Assembly: GCA_937975705.1 (NCBI GenBank)
Contig: CALJTX010000039.1
Coordinates: 1-64,000, forward strand
DNA length: 64,000 bases
Direction: 5' to 3'
DNA from: an uncultured Flavobacteriia bacterium
GTDB lineage: Bacteria > Bacteroidota > Bacteroidia > Flavobacteriales_D > Crocinitomicaceae
Part shown: positions 7,066 to 14,393 of the stretch, piece after piece
How the letters are laid out: each line of letters begins with the position of its first letter
How positions within the stretch are numbered: position 1 is the stretch's first letter
Program-made: the position numbers and the translations under genes
Notes under the pieces: model-generated
Databases searched by the model: none
The model's input: only the letters and a program-made list of their open reading frames with translations
Told to the model about the DNA's origin: nothing

Positions 7066-7482
7066 ATGAAATTCGGTTTCCGCATACCATCACTTACCAA
7101 ACGAATTGCTGCACGCACATCCTTGAAAAGAGTAGTGCGTCATCGTTTAGGTTTAAAAGCCCCCAAAGGATTGGGATGGATTACAGATCCAAAGAAAGCG
7201 GCTTACAATAAGATCTATAACAAAACCTCAAGAGGTTGTCTGGTACAACTAATTCTTGTGTTTTCAATTGGATTTTTCAGTTTATCAATTCCTTCATGCG
7301 ATTTAAAAGAATCTGACTCAGCAGGAGGCACTTACGTTAAGCCAACAATTACCCGAACTGGTAAATTTAGAAAAGGATATGTTAGAAAGAGGGTGAGTAC
7401 AAATAAGCATGCGATCAGAAATCAGAATCGTTCACGATATTATTATCAAATACGTGGAAAGTATAGAAGGAAGTTGAATTAG
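7066..7482 (+). CDS. Small basic protein with one membrane segment
   Basis: A 138-residue protein from ATG 7066 (MKFGFRIPSLTKRIAARTSL). The N-terminal 60 residues are strongly basic and contain the RIAARTSLKR, HRLGLKAPKGLGW and PKKAAYNKIYNKT blocks. I associate these with small proteins of unknown function in mobile regions of Bacteroidota. A hydrophobic segment follows (GCLVQLILVFSIGFFSLSIP, then SC), and then a second basic tail ending SRYYYQIRGKYRRKLN. A longer reading from GTG 6958 exists, but ATG 7066 begins the conserved part. A perfect hairpin at 7554-7598 probably ends the transcript. Function unknown; the basic ends suggest nucleic-acid or membrane-surface contact. Confidence 0.6.
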   Translation: MKFGFRIPSLTKRIAARTSLKRVVRHRLGLKAPKGLGWITDPKKAAYNKIYNKTSRGCLVQLILVFSIGFFSLSIPSCDLKESDSAGGTYVKPTITRTGKFRKGYVRKRVSTNKHAIRNQNRSRYYYQIRGKYRRKLN

Positions 7483-7818
7483 ATTTCAATTTTGAAGCAG
7501 TGGACGAGAAGAAAATAATTCATTGTTGAATTCATCCATTTCAACCTACATCGAAAAATAGTACAAATACTCATTTTATAGGTATTTGTACTATTTTTTC
7601 AACAAATCAAAGAATCCAAAACGCACTTATTCCTTTTGTTAATAACCAATTCAGCATTTCTTTTGCTTTCTTTTAAAATGAATGCCCTTTTCTTATGAAC
7701 ATTACGTGTTTGGATTATTTGTAAATTAAGGGAAGATACAAAAGCCTAATAAGTACAAATAAAAATGATTTTACTTGCGAACAATGGTTTTGTGAATTAA
7801 TAAGTTATTGCAATAAAA
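7483..7818. other. 336-bp non-coding stretch
   Basis: Apart from the hairpin at 7554-7598 this is AT-rich sequence with no open frame, repeat or RNA gene that I can support. It separates two orphan genes on the plus strand. Confidence 0.5.
7554..7598 (+). terminator. Perfect 17-bp stem terminator
   Basis: AAAAATAGTACAAATAC (7554-7570) pairs perfectly with GTATTTGTACTATTTTT (7582-7598) across an 11-base loop, and the right arm runs into a T-tract. It lies 71 bp after the stop of the 7066 gene and is the likely end of its transcript. Confidence 0.8.
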
Positions 7819-8388
7819 ATGATACAAGAAACTTCCAAAAGTCTTACATATTTAAATACATTCGTTGCTGCGGTAATTGGCGCAGTGATAGGCCAGTTGA
7901 GTATTTTATTTGTTGGTTGGATAAAGATAAAGATTGACTTGTTCAATAAAAAGAAGTTAATTCATAATGATTTGGATAACCAAAGCGCTATCCTGACTAG
8001 AATGAAAGAAAAACTTATGGAATTAAAAATTCTTTTTGAAAACCGTGAAATAGAATCTTATACTGGAGATGTATTTCATGATTTACACAAGGATGTTTTT
8101 GAAAGTGTCTCAAAAGTTGAACTTTACAAGATCTTCAAAAAAGACATTGAAATCCTTTTTGATGTTTATCACTCGTTCATATTTCTTAAGGAAAATAGTC
8201 CGCCTATGATTTACGGAAATTACCTGATGCAATTAAATAATCACACTGCAGAAAAAAAGGACGATCTAAATCATCAATTTTTCTGTGAGACACATTCAAA
8301 ATTTATTAAGTTAGCTATCATTCAAATAGATAATAATTTGAGTACGATAGACCATGTGAAAAATCAAATTGTTCGCTTAAAAAAGTAG
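7819..8388 (+). CDS. Hypothetical protein with an N-terminal membrane anchor
   Basis: A 189-residue protein with one hydrophobic segment near the N-terminus (about residues 12-34, LNTFVAAVIGAVIGQLSILFV). A long helical, charged cytosolic part follows, with coiled-coil character around KLIHNDLDNQSAILTRMKEK. No catalytic motif is visible. This architecture, a single anchor followed by a helical domain, is frequent among small orphan and defence-associated proteins, but nothing specific links it to such a role. It is the last gene before the ssrA 3' end and belongs to the accessory stretch. Confidence 0.6.
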   Translation: MIQETSKSLTYLNTFVAAVIGAVIGQLSILFVGWIKIKIDLFNKKKLIHNDLDNQSAILTRMKEKLMELKILFENREIESYTGDVFHDLHKDVFESVSKVELYKIFKKDIEILFDVYHSFIFLKENSPPMIYGNYLMQLNNHTAEKKDDLNHQFFCETHSKFIKLAIIQIDNNLSTIDHVKNQIVRLKK

Positions 8389-8539
8389 GTATAACAAAGG
8401 TGTAATTATCACCCTCCATTCTCTAAATGAAAAATTTGAAACAAACTGATTTTAACTTAAATGGAAGTTTAATATAAAAGGTCTGATTGAGACTCTGGTT
8501 TTTTAAGAGAATTTTTGTTGAGTGTTTAATCTAAATGAA

Positions 8540-8567
8540 AAAAGCCACTCCAATGGAGTAGCTTTTT
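8540..8567. terminator. ssrA terminator
   Basis: AAAGCCACTCC and GGAGTAGCTTT form an 11-bp stem (one mismatch, a wobble on the minus strand) with a 3-base loop and T-rich flanks. On the minus strand it begins 9 bases after the mature tmRNA end, the expected place for its terminator. Confidence 0.75.
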
Positions 8568-8575
8568 GATCAGAG

Positions 8576-8975
8576 TGGAGTCGGAGGGGTTCGAACCCTC
8601 GTCCAAACGACGAGTTTTCAAGCTTTCTACATGCTTAGTTCGTTGGTTGGTTTTCGATATGCGGCCGGACAAGAACACCCAACGCGCATACTTAGGTTTT
8701 TAGTTTCATGTTGCGGTAAAACCATCGGCAACACTAACCCTATGGGATGAACTTCTGAGCGATGAACCGAAAGGGTGGCAGTTCATCAGAAGTACTTGTC
8801 TGGCCTACTATACTTCAGCCGGATTAAGCCAACTAACATTCAGTTAATTAAGCAGCAAGTGCGTATGACGTGTTGTCATTTATTGTTCGTAGCATTTGAT
8901 TTAAGAGGAACACTACAAGCCTCTGCATGCTGACACCTGACTACCGCTATCGCTGTCAAATCCAATGTCGACCCC
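8576..8975 (-). ncRNA. ssrA: tmRNA (transfer-messenger RNA)
   Basis: A 400-nt one-piece tmRNA. The 5' end GGGGTCG (8975-8969) pairs with the 3' acceptor strand CGACTCC (8583-8577), followed by discriminator A. The T arm reads GAGGG, TTCGAAC, CCCTC just before it. CCA is not encoded. Inside, the tag reading frame ends DNTSYALAA followed by TAA (8877-8848), which fits the YALAA degradation tags of Bacteroidota. The resume codon cannot be fixed by eye. tmRNA frees stalled ribosomes and marks the incomplete peptide for proteolysis. Its 3' end faces the accessory region at 876-8575, as expected if that region grew by integration at ssrA. Confidence 0.95.
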
Positions 8976-9012
8976 AAAGAACGTTTGTGCAAAGGTAGGG
9001 AGAATTATCAGC

Positions 9013-10056
9013 TTATTTAGCATTCGCGTATATTGCCACAGTTCGATGGCCTTTTTTATCGATATAGCCATGAAACATTCCAGATGTGGTGAATGAGATG
9101 GAGATATTTCCTTTTTTATCGATGGCAATGCAACCACCTCTTCCGTTTATGGCTTTTAAATCGTTTTGAATGACTTCATTGACAGCTGTTTCGAGAGATT
9201 CATGTTTATAACGCATACGCGCCGATATTTCATGTCCGACGACGAGCCTAAGAAAATCTTCTCCTTTTCCTGTGCAACTGATTGCACAAGTTTCATTGTT
9301 AGCGTAGGTGCCCGCCCCAATGATTGGGCTATCGCCAATGCGGTTGTATTTTTTGTTCAAGAGGCCACCTGTTGAGGTTGCGGCTGCCAAATTTCCGTAT
9401 TGATCTCTGGCAACTGCTCCTACAGTACCAAATTTCTCAAACTTTGAATCGTCAATGGGGTCTGCGCTTCCTCTAGAATCGTTGTCGAGTTTAACTGTGT
9501 CTGTGTTCACTACTTTTTGAAACTGACTCCATCGATATGGCGTGCGAAAATAACTTGGGTCAACTATTTCAAGTCCATTAGCGCTCGCAAAATGCTCAGC
9601 GCCTTTACCGTAAAGAAAAATATAATTGGACTTCTCAAGAATCGTTCTTGCCACCAAGATTGGGTTCTTGGTCGTTTGTACGCCAGAAACCGCACCACAT
9701 TTAAGTGAATTCCCATCCATGATTGCCGCATCCATTTGAATACTTGAATCTGCAGCGAAGACGGATCCACGCCCAGCATTGAAAAGCGGGTTGTCTTCAA
9801 GGTAAACCACCATCTTTGATACAGCGTCTATCGCTGTTCCACCTGTGGTTAAAATTTGGTAACCAATACTTAGCGCACTATCAATGGCTTGAGTGTAGGC
9901 CAATTCTTGTTCGGGGCTAAGATTTAAATTTTTAATATTGCTAGCGCCACCATGCACGGCAAGTGCTATTGGTGCAGGGTGATTTTTCTTGAATGGTTGA
10001 CCTTGCAATGAAAAATAGGTTAAGATAGAGAGACTAAATATAATGGATTTCGTCAT
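9013..10056 (-). CDS. Isoaspartyl peptidase / L-asparaginase (Ntn-hydrolase)
   Basis: A 347-residue member of the plant-type asparaginase family, which cleaves isoaspartyl dipeptides and L-asparagine. After a short signal-like N-terminus (MTKSIIFSLSILTYFSLQGQ) come HGGASNIKN (35-43), FNAGRGSVFAADSSIQMDAAIMDG and the autoprocessing site GTVGAVA. Cleavage before Thr211 would yield the nucleophile. GRGGC and SGMF close the substrate pocket. The signal implies action in the periplasm. It is the last gene of a minus-strand series; its ATG overlaps the DUF2490 stop by one base. The stop lies 37 bp from the tmRNA 5' end, so the ssrA promoter must lie within this gene's 3' part. Confidence 0.92.
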   Translation of the reverse strand: MTKSIIFSLSILTYFSLQGQPFKKNHPAPIALAVHGGASNIKNLNLSPEQELAYTQAIDSALSIGYQILTTGGTAIDAVSKMVVYLEDNPLFNAGRGSVFAADSSIQMDAAIMDGNSLKCGAVSGVQTTKNPILVARTILEKSNYIFLYGKGAEHFASANGLEIVDPSYFRTPYRWSQFQKVVNTDTVKLDNDSRGSADPIDDSKFEKFGTVGAVARDQYGNLAAATSTGGLLNKKYNRIGDSPIIGAGTYANNETCAISCTGKGEDFLRLVVGHEISARMRYKHESLETAVNEVIQNDLKAINGRGGCIAIDKKGNISISFTTSGMFHGYIDKKGHRTVAIYANAK

Positions 10057-10700
10057 TAGAACTTATATATGAAGTTGAGTGAAAAAACATGATATGTATT
10101 ATTGGCTGCCCGCCCGCTTAGTTTCCTGACTTGATAATAAGATTCTATTTTGCATTTTTCATTGAAATTATAATTGATTCCAAGCGAAAGTCGAAACTGA
10201 TCTGGTGAATTGCGCGTTGGGTGGATAAGCGGTGTGAAGAGTTCAAATTCTGTAAATGGCTGCAAATAATAGGAGTAGCGGTATTTGAGGTTGATTTTGG
10301 ATCGGTTGTACAAGATAGGCATCTGACCAGGCAGGAGTTGATGTTGAAAACGAAGCGTACCACCCAAAATGAATCTATTCATTGATTTTGAAAAATCGAC
10401 ATCGAAGTAAAATAAATTCCTCCATAGAAATTGATCATCTAATAATTGTTTGGCCAATGACCGATAGTTGAGGTTGAGTCCTAATGTGCGATTGATTCTG
10501 TACTTATAGCCAAAATCGAAAAAAGCAAAACCAAGTTTGTGGAAATCATTGGTGAAAAGTGTATTGCCAATAAAGGTCAGTGAAGTTTTTTGATTGACTC
10601 TATAATCAAGTAGGGTTTGTGGCATGCCTCGAAAATCAATTTGATTTTGAGCATATGTGGAGCCAGAAAAAAGGAGGAGAAAGGCAACTACAAATTTCAT
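10056..10700 (-). CDS. DUF2490 putative outer-membrane beta-barrel protein
   Basis: A 214-residue protein with a clear signal peptide (MKFVVAFLLLFSGSTYAQ) and then alternating hydrophobic/polar strands rich in Tyr, Phe, Arg and Asn. It ends HVFSLNFIYKF, typical of a small outer-membrane barrel. The pattern RNLFYFDVDFS, LRFQHQL and SLGINYNFN fits DUF2490. I start at ATG 10700 because it begins the signal peptide and lies one base after the upstream stop; longer in-frame readings add an implausible leader. It is packed between the YD-repeat-like gene and the asparaginase. Function unknown; it could be the outer-membrane element of the neighbouring ABC/P-loop set. Confidence 0.7.
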   Translation of the reverse strand: MKFVVAFLLLFSGSTYAQNQIDFRGMPQTLLDYRVNQKTSLTFIGNTLFTNDFHKLGFAFFDFGYKYRINRTLGLNLNYRSLAKQLLDDQFLWRNLFYFDVDFSKSMNRFILGGTLRFQHQLLPGQMPILYNRSKINLKYRYSYYLQPFTEFELFTPLIHPTRNSPDQFRLSLGINYNFNEKCKIESYYQVRKLSGRAANNTYHVFSLNFIYKF

Positions 10701-10701
10701 C

Positions 10702-11265
10702 TTAGTAAGTATATTTGACTTCTTTGATATACAGCAGCTCATCCTTGGCATTGTAGATTTCTTTTCTAACTAGCATGTCTTTTTGATCGTAAACATACTT
10801 GCTGTAGCTTACAAGTTTTTCATCTTTATTGTATTGACGCTCAATAGTTTTGTGGCCGAATTGATTGTATTCAAATTTGATCATTTCTACGAGTTGATCT
10901 TCGCCATTTGTCACCTTTTGCTCTATTGGTTGTTCAAACGAGTTATAGCTAATTTCCGTTTTTTCAAGGGTCTGGCCATCCTTTCCTAGTGATATTGAAA
11001 TGAGCACGTCTGAATTTGAGTTGAAAGTTGTTTTTTCCCAACGGATAAATGTGCTGTCTTGTTTGTATTCTTTTACCTCTATTGGGTTGCCCGCTTTGTC
11101 ATATTTGGTGAAGATGACCCTATTTGAATTCTCTTTTCGGTAGTCAGATATATGAGTTTGAGTCGACTTTATTTTACGATCCTTTATCTGATTTTTGGAT
11201 TGGCTCCAACCTGAATGATAGAAAAATAAAAATGCTATGGTAAAGAAAAGGAACTTGATTTTCAT
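10702..11265 (-). CDS. Secreted protein with YD/RHS-like short repeats
   Basis: 187 residues with a signal peptide (MKIKFLFFTIAFLFFYHSGWS). Repeating units of about 20-25 residues follow, seen in FTKYDKAGNPIEVKEY, SYNSFEQPIEQKV, FEYNQFGHKTIERQY and YVYDQKDMLVRKEIY. The Y-D-x-x-G/N spacing is typical of YD or toxin_wing-type repeats that form beta-sheets at the cell surface. It is too short to be an RHS toxin and has no catalytic C-terminus. Its start overlaps the upstream lipoprotein gene by 4 bp (ATGA), indicating translational coupling. Confidence 0.65.
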   Translation of the reverse strand: MKIKFLFFTIAFLFFYHSGWSQSKNQIKDRKIKSTQTHISDYRKENSNRVIFTKYDKAGNPIEVKEYKQDSTFIRWEKTTFNSNSDVLISISLGKDGQTLEKTEISYNSFEQPIEQKVTNGEDQLVEMIKFEYNQFGHKTIERQYNKDEKLVSYSKYVYDQKDMLVRKEIYNAKDELLYIKEVKYTY

Positions 11266-11684
11266 TGAAATACGGTTATGGTATCTAAATCAACTACTGA
11301 TTTATATTTTTCTAAAATTACTTGATGTGTAACGGGGACGATTCCGCTTAGGTCGGTCAGGGTGCTGTCGCGGCTGTACAAGTATACCGTGTAGTCGCCT
11401 TTATATAGGTTGGCAAATTCAAAACGCCCTTGGTAATCGGTTTTGATGCGTTTATCATAGCCACTGTGGTTTCCAAAAACAATATAAACATACAAATCCT
11501 TACCAGGGAATTCGCCTATGTATTGCGTAAAAGTAGCATTGTACTTTTTGACGTTCACAAAACCAGTAATTTTTGCTTCGCCACCGATGCCGGGTTTTTT
11601 ACATGAATAACTGCTGCCTATTAAAAAGATGCAAAGCAGGATTTTAATGACTTGAGATGGAGGGTAGTGTGTATTGATGGTCAT
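11262..11684 (-). CDS. Lipoprotein with carboxypeptidase-regulatory-like beta-sandwich
   Basis: 140 residues. A hydrophobic stretch ending IGSSYSCKK places a lipidated Cys near residue 28. The rest (AKITGFVNVKKYN ... TDYQGRFEFANLYKGDYTVYLYS) is a small beta-sandwich like the carboxypeptidase regulatory or SdrD-B fold. It should be anchored in the periplasmic or outer-membrane leaflet. The first 41 bp overlap the 3' end of the ABC transporter gene in another frame, so the N-terminus before the hydrophobic segment is not fully certain. No other ATG is available. It is coupled to the downstream YD-repeat-like gene by a 4-bp overlap. Confidence 0.65.
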   Translation of the reverse strand: MTINTHYPPSQVIKILLCIFLIGSSYSCKKPGIGGEAKITGFVNVKKYNATFTQYIGEFPGKDLYVYIVFGNHSGYDKRIKTDYQGRFEFANLYKGDYTVYLYSRDSTLTDLSGIVPVTHQVILEKYKSVVDLDTITVFQ

Positions 11685-13332
11685 GATGAAGACTTTTAAT
11701 TTCTTGGTTGCTCGTGATGATAACGGTTTTTTTAGATTTTAACTCCTGCAAAAATTGACCTATTTTTTCTTGATACTTCGGATCAAGTTGATGAAAGAGG
11801 TCATCGATAATGACAAGTGGTTTATCGGATAAAAAAGAACGGATAAATTTAAAAAGTATTTTTTCCTGATTAGAAGACTGTGAATTAAATTGTTCTAATT
11901 TGAGATCTAGGAGATCCTGGCCGCTCTGCTTTTGATCTAATCCAAATCTATGGATCAGTTCGATGGCTTTCATTTGTTTTTTTGAGGTCTTTGAGTAAGA
12001 AAGTGCCTCAAACAGTGTTGTGCCAATAAAGTCATAGCCATCAGCTATTAGCGTAAACTGCTTACGCCATGTTGCCACTTGTAAACTGCTCAAATCCTTG
12101 CCATCAATTAAAATATGACCATGATTGGGATTGAGTTGTTGGGTGAGGAGCTTGATAAGTGTTGTTTTTCCGGTGAGAAAAGCACCAGAAATAAGTGTTA
12201 TCGATTTTGGATTGATAACCAGATTTAAACTGCGGAATACGTTTGTTAGCGGGTAGTCAAAACTGAGATTTTTAAATTCGATAACCGAATTGTTGAAATT
12301 AAATGGGCTCAATACATATGCCTCTTTTGGTTGATTGATAATTCCTGAAATTTTATACAAGGAAACAATCGCGATTTCCCATTTGGCTTTTAGCATATAC
12401 ATACGATTCAAAGGGCTTCGGGTATAAAAAGCAATCAAAATAAATGCAATGGCATTTCTTGCCTCAATGACCTGCTGATCGCGATTCATATAACTTATCA
12501 AAAGTAGAAGGCCAATTAATTGAAGATTAAAGAACAGCTTAGGTAGTGTTTTCATAAGTGAAATTGAACCTGCATAGGCTAAACCGCGCTTATAGAGCTG
12601 CGTACTTTTCTTTATAAACCTTTTGTTTTCAAGTCGTGAGCGATTGAAGAGTTGAACTGTGTCAAAATTGGCCAAGCGATTTGTAATCCAATTGAGGTTG
12701 ATCGAGAGTTGGTCTCTTCTAGCTTGTGTAATCGTTTTGATTCTTGAATTCAGAAGTATTAATGACAAAAAGAAGATGAAACAAATAATTAATTCAAAAT
12801 ACAAAAGTGTAACTGAAAAGCTGAGGGCTAAACCGAATAGAAACATCAAGAATAAGGCATCAGCAACCGGGTTCACAATCGCAAAGCGCGGAATATTTTG
12901 AACGTTACTGAGGTCTCCACTGAATCTTAATAAGTATTTACCGAAAGATTTTTGTCTGTTTGTGGCTATTGTATGGTTCAATTGGGCCTCAACTAGTCTA
13001 TTTCTAAGTGTAAATGTAAATTTTTCATTGAGTTTTCGAGCGAAATATTCACTGTAATAGGAGCACAGCGTATAACAACTTAATAATATTGCAAACGCGA
13101 TGAAAAATGCCTCTAAACTAAAGGGGTTTTCAAGGAGTTGATCGAGTATATGAAGTTTGGTCCCACCTTTGCGGAAAATAATTTCGTAGAACCAACCAAG
13201 GCTCAATGGAATTAATATATGAAAAATGCTGCTCAGTGTTTTGAGCATAATATTCATCAAAATGAAGCCATAGTTCTGCTTGCAGAACTCAACGATTAGC
13301 TGATGTGGTTCAATTTGATGTTTATTTATCAT
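11644..13332 (-). CDS. ABC transporter, fused permease and ATPase, degenerate NBD
   Basis: 562 residues with exporter topology: six predicted membrane helices in residues 25-330, then a nucleotide-binding domain. Walker A is good (GAFLTGKT, 383-390). The other motifs have drifted. The Q-loop region reads LIADGYDFIGTT with no glutamine at the usual place, the LSGGQ signature is replaced by FNSQSSNQ (482-489), Walker B is LVIIDD with Asp instead of the catalytic Glu (511), and the H-loop His is replaced (IITSNQ). It may bind ATP but hydrolyse it poorly, or pair with a competent partner. It sits 12 bp after the P-loop NTPase gene, so the two are probably expressed together. The substrate is unknown. 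Confidence 0.8.
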   Translation of the reverse strand: MINKHQIEPHQLIVEFCKQNYGFILMNIMLKTLSSIFHILIPLSLGWFYEIIFRKGGTKLHILDQLLENPFSLEAFFIAFAILLSCYTLCSYYSEYFARKLNEKFTFTLRNRLVEAQLNHTIATNRQKSFGKYLLRFSGDLSNVQNIPRFAIVNPVADALFLMFLFGLALSFSVTLLYFELIICFIFFLSLILLNSRIKTITQARRDQLSINLNWITNRLANFDTVQLFNRSRLENKRFIKKSTQLYKRGLAYAGSISLMKTLPKLFFNLQLIGLLLLISYMNRDQQVIEARNAIAFILIAFYTRSPLNRMYMLKAKWEIAIVSLYKISGIINQPKEAYVLSPFNFNNSVIEFKNLSFDYPLTNVFRSLNLVINPKSITLISGAFLTGKTTLIKLLTQQLNPNHGHILIDGKDLSSLQVATWRKQFTLIADGYDFIGTTLFEALSYSKTSKKQMKAIELIHRFGLDQKQSGQDLLDLKLEQFNSQSSNQEKILFKFIRSFLSDKPLVIIDDLFHQLDPKYQEKIGQFLQELKSKKTVIITSNQEIKSLHHDHQYTLPSISSH

Positions 13333-13344
13333 TTTTCATTTCGA

Positions 13345-14376
13345 TCATTTTTCAATTGAAGGAACTCGCGCGCCAAAAAGGTAATTTAATTGACCAGTCA
13401 TGACATCCTCAATTTTGAAAATTGGCGTATCTATGACTTGTTGTACTTCTTCGATCAGAAGTGGGCTCATTGTAAAGCGTCCACTAATTGCCGTAGTATG
13501 AATTCCCCAATCTTTGAGTAATTGCACGCCATAGAATGCACTTAGACTATCTCCACAGCTGAACACTATCTTATTTATGGTTTGCATAAATGAGGAATCG
13601 TTCAGTAAGAAATTGGTTTCACGCTGCATGAGGCCATCTGCAATTTCCATTACAATGTACTCAAGATTTTCCGATTCTAAGCTGTCAATTAGCGATTGAT
13701 AGATATCTAGAATTTCATTTTTGCTGCACATAAATGTGGAAGGAAAGCCAAGGTCACTGAAATCTTTGACTACATGAGCACCACAATCGTAGACAAATTC
13801 TCGGTCTTTGGTGTAGCAGGTACCGGTGAGTTTGATAAAGCCGACTTTGTGGTCACCCATCATAAGCCCTCTTGTTACGAAAGCGGCTGTAGTCGTTTTT
13901 CCGCTGTCCATGGTAGATCCGATCGACAAGATTACTTTCGGCTTTACCTTACCGGTAAACGAAGATCGGTACTGGGTATTGAATTTAGTGTTGATGACTT
14001 GGCCAGTTTTGTCACAGCAATAAGCAATGAGTTTAACTTTGGTTGGCTCGATGTCTTTAAAAGCAGCATTCTTACTTTTAACGATTCCGATGACACCTCC
14101 GGCACCCAAAATGTCATATTCTTCTTGTGGACTCGTTGGAACATAGCCTTCAAATTGAGAGGTGGCGTAGCGATCTGCAAAAGTAGCAACGATATGATCA
14201 CCAGGGAAAATACTTCTATTGCGACCATCGACCATTTGAGCCGATTCGTGTTTGCCAATAGTGAGCACTTCAAATAAGGCGAGGTCGCCGGATTGCATTT
14301 GATGGGAATGAATGATTTCATAGTTGAAATCATAATCTTCGATGAATCTCGATACGATGGTTTTCTTTAACTGCAT
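13345..14376 (-). CDS. P-loop NTPase of uncertain family (SIMIBI/DUF1611-like)
   Basis: A 343-residue cytosolic protein. The N-terminal 140 residues look like a beta-rich accessory domain (GRNRSIFPGDHIVATFADRY). The C-terminal half begins with a Walker A of the GSTMDSGKTTTAA type (153-165). FIKLTGTCYTKDREFVYDCG and YIVMEIADGLMQRETN follow, the second resembling a Walker B with acidic residues. The layout recalls dethiobiotin-synthetase, MobB and DUF1611 relatives, which couple ATP to small-molecule ligation or transfer, but I cannot name a reaction. Its gene lies 17 bp after the T9SS beta-propeller gene and 12 bp before the ABC transporter, so it probably acts with them. Confidence 0.65.
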   Translation of the reverse strand: MQLKKTIVSRFIEDYDFNYEIIHSHQMQSGDLALFEVLTIGKHESAQMVDGRNRSIFPGDHIVATFADRYATSQFEGYVPTSPQEEYDILGAGGVIGIVKSKNAAFKDIEPTKVKLIAYCCDKTGQVINTKFNTQYRSSFTGKVKPKVILSIGSTMDSGKTTTAAFVTRGLMMGDHKVGFIKLTGTCYTKDREFVYDCGAHVVKDFSDLGFPSTFMCSKNEILDIYQSLIDSLESENLEYIVMEIADGLMQRETNFLLNDSSFMQTINKIVFSCGDSLSAFYGVQLLKDWGIHTTAISGRFTMSPLLIEEVQQVIDTPIFKIEDVMTGQLNYLFGARVPSIEK

Positions 14377-14393
14377 ATAAAGTACTTTTTGAA

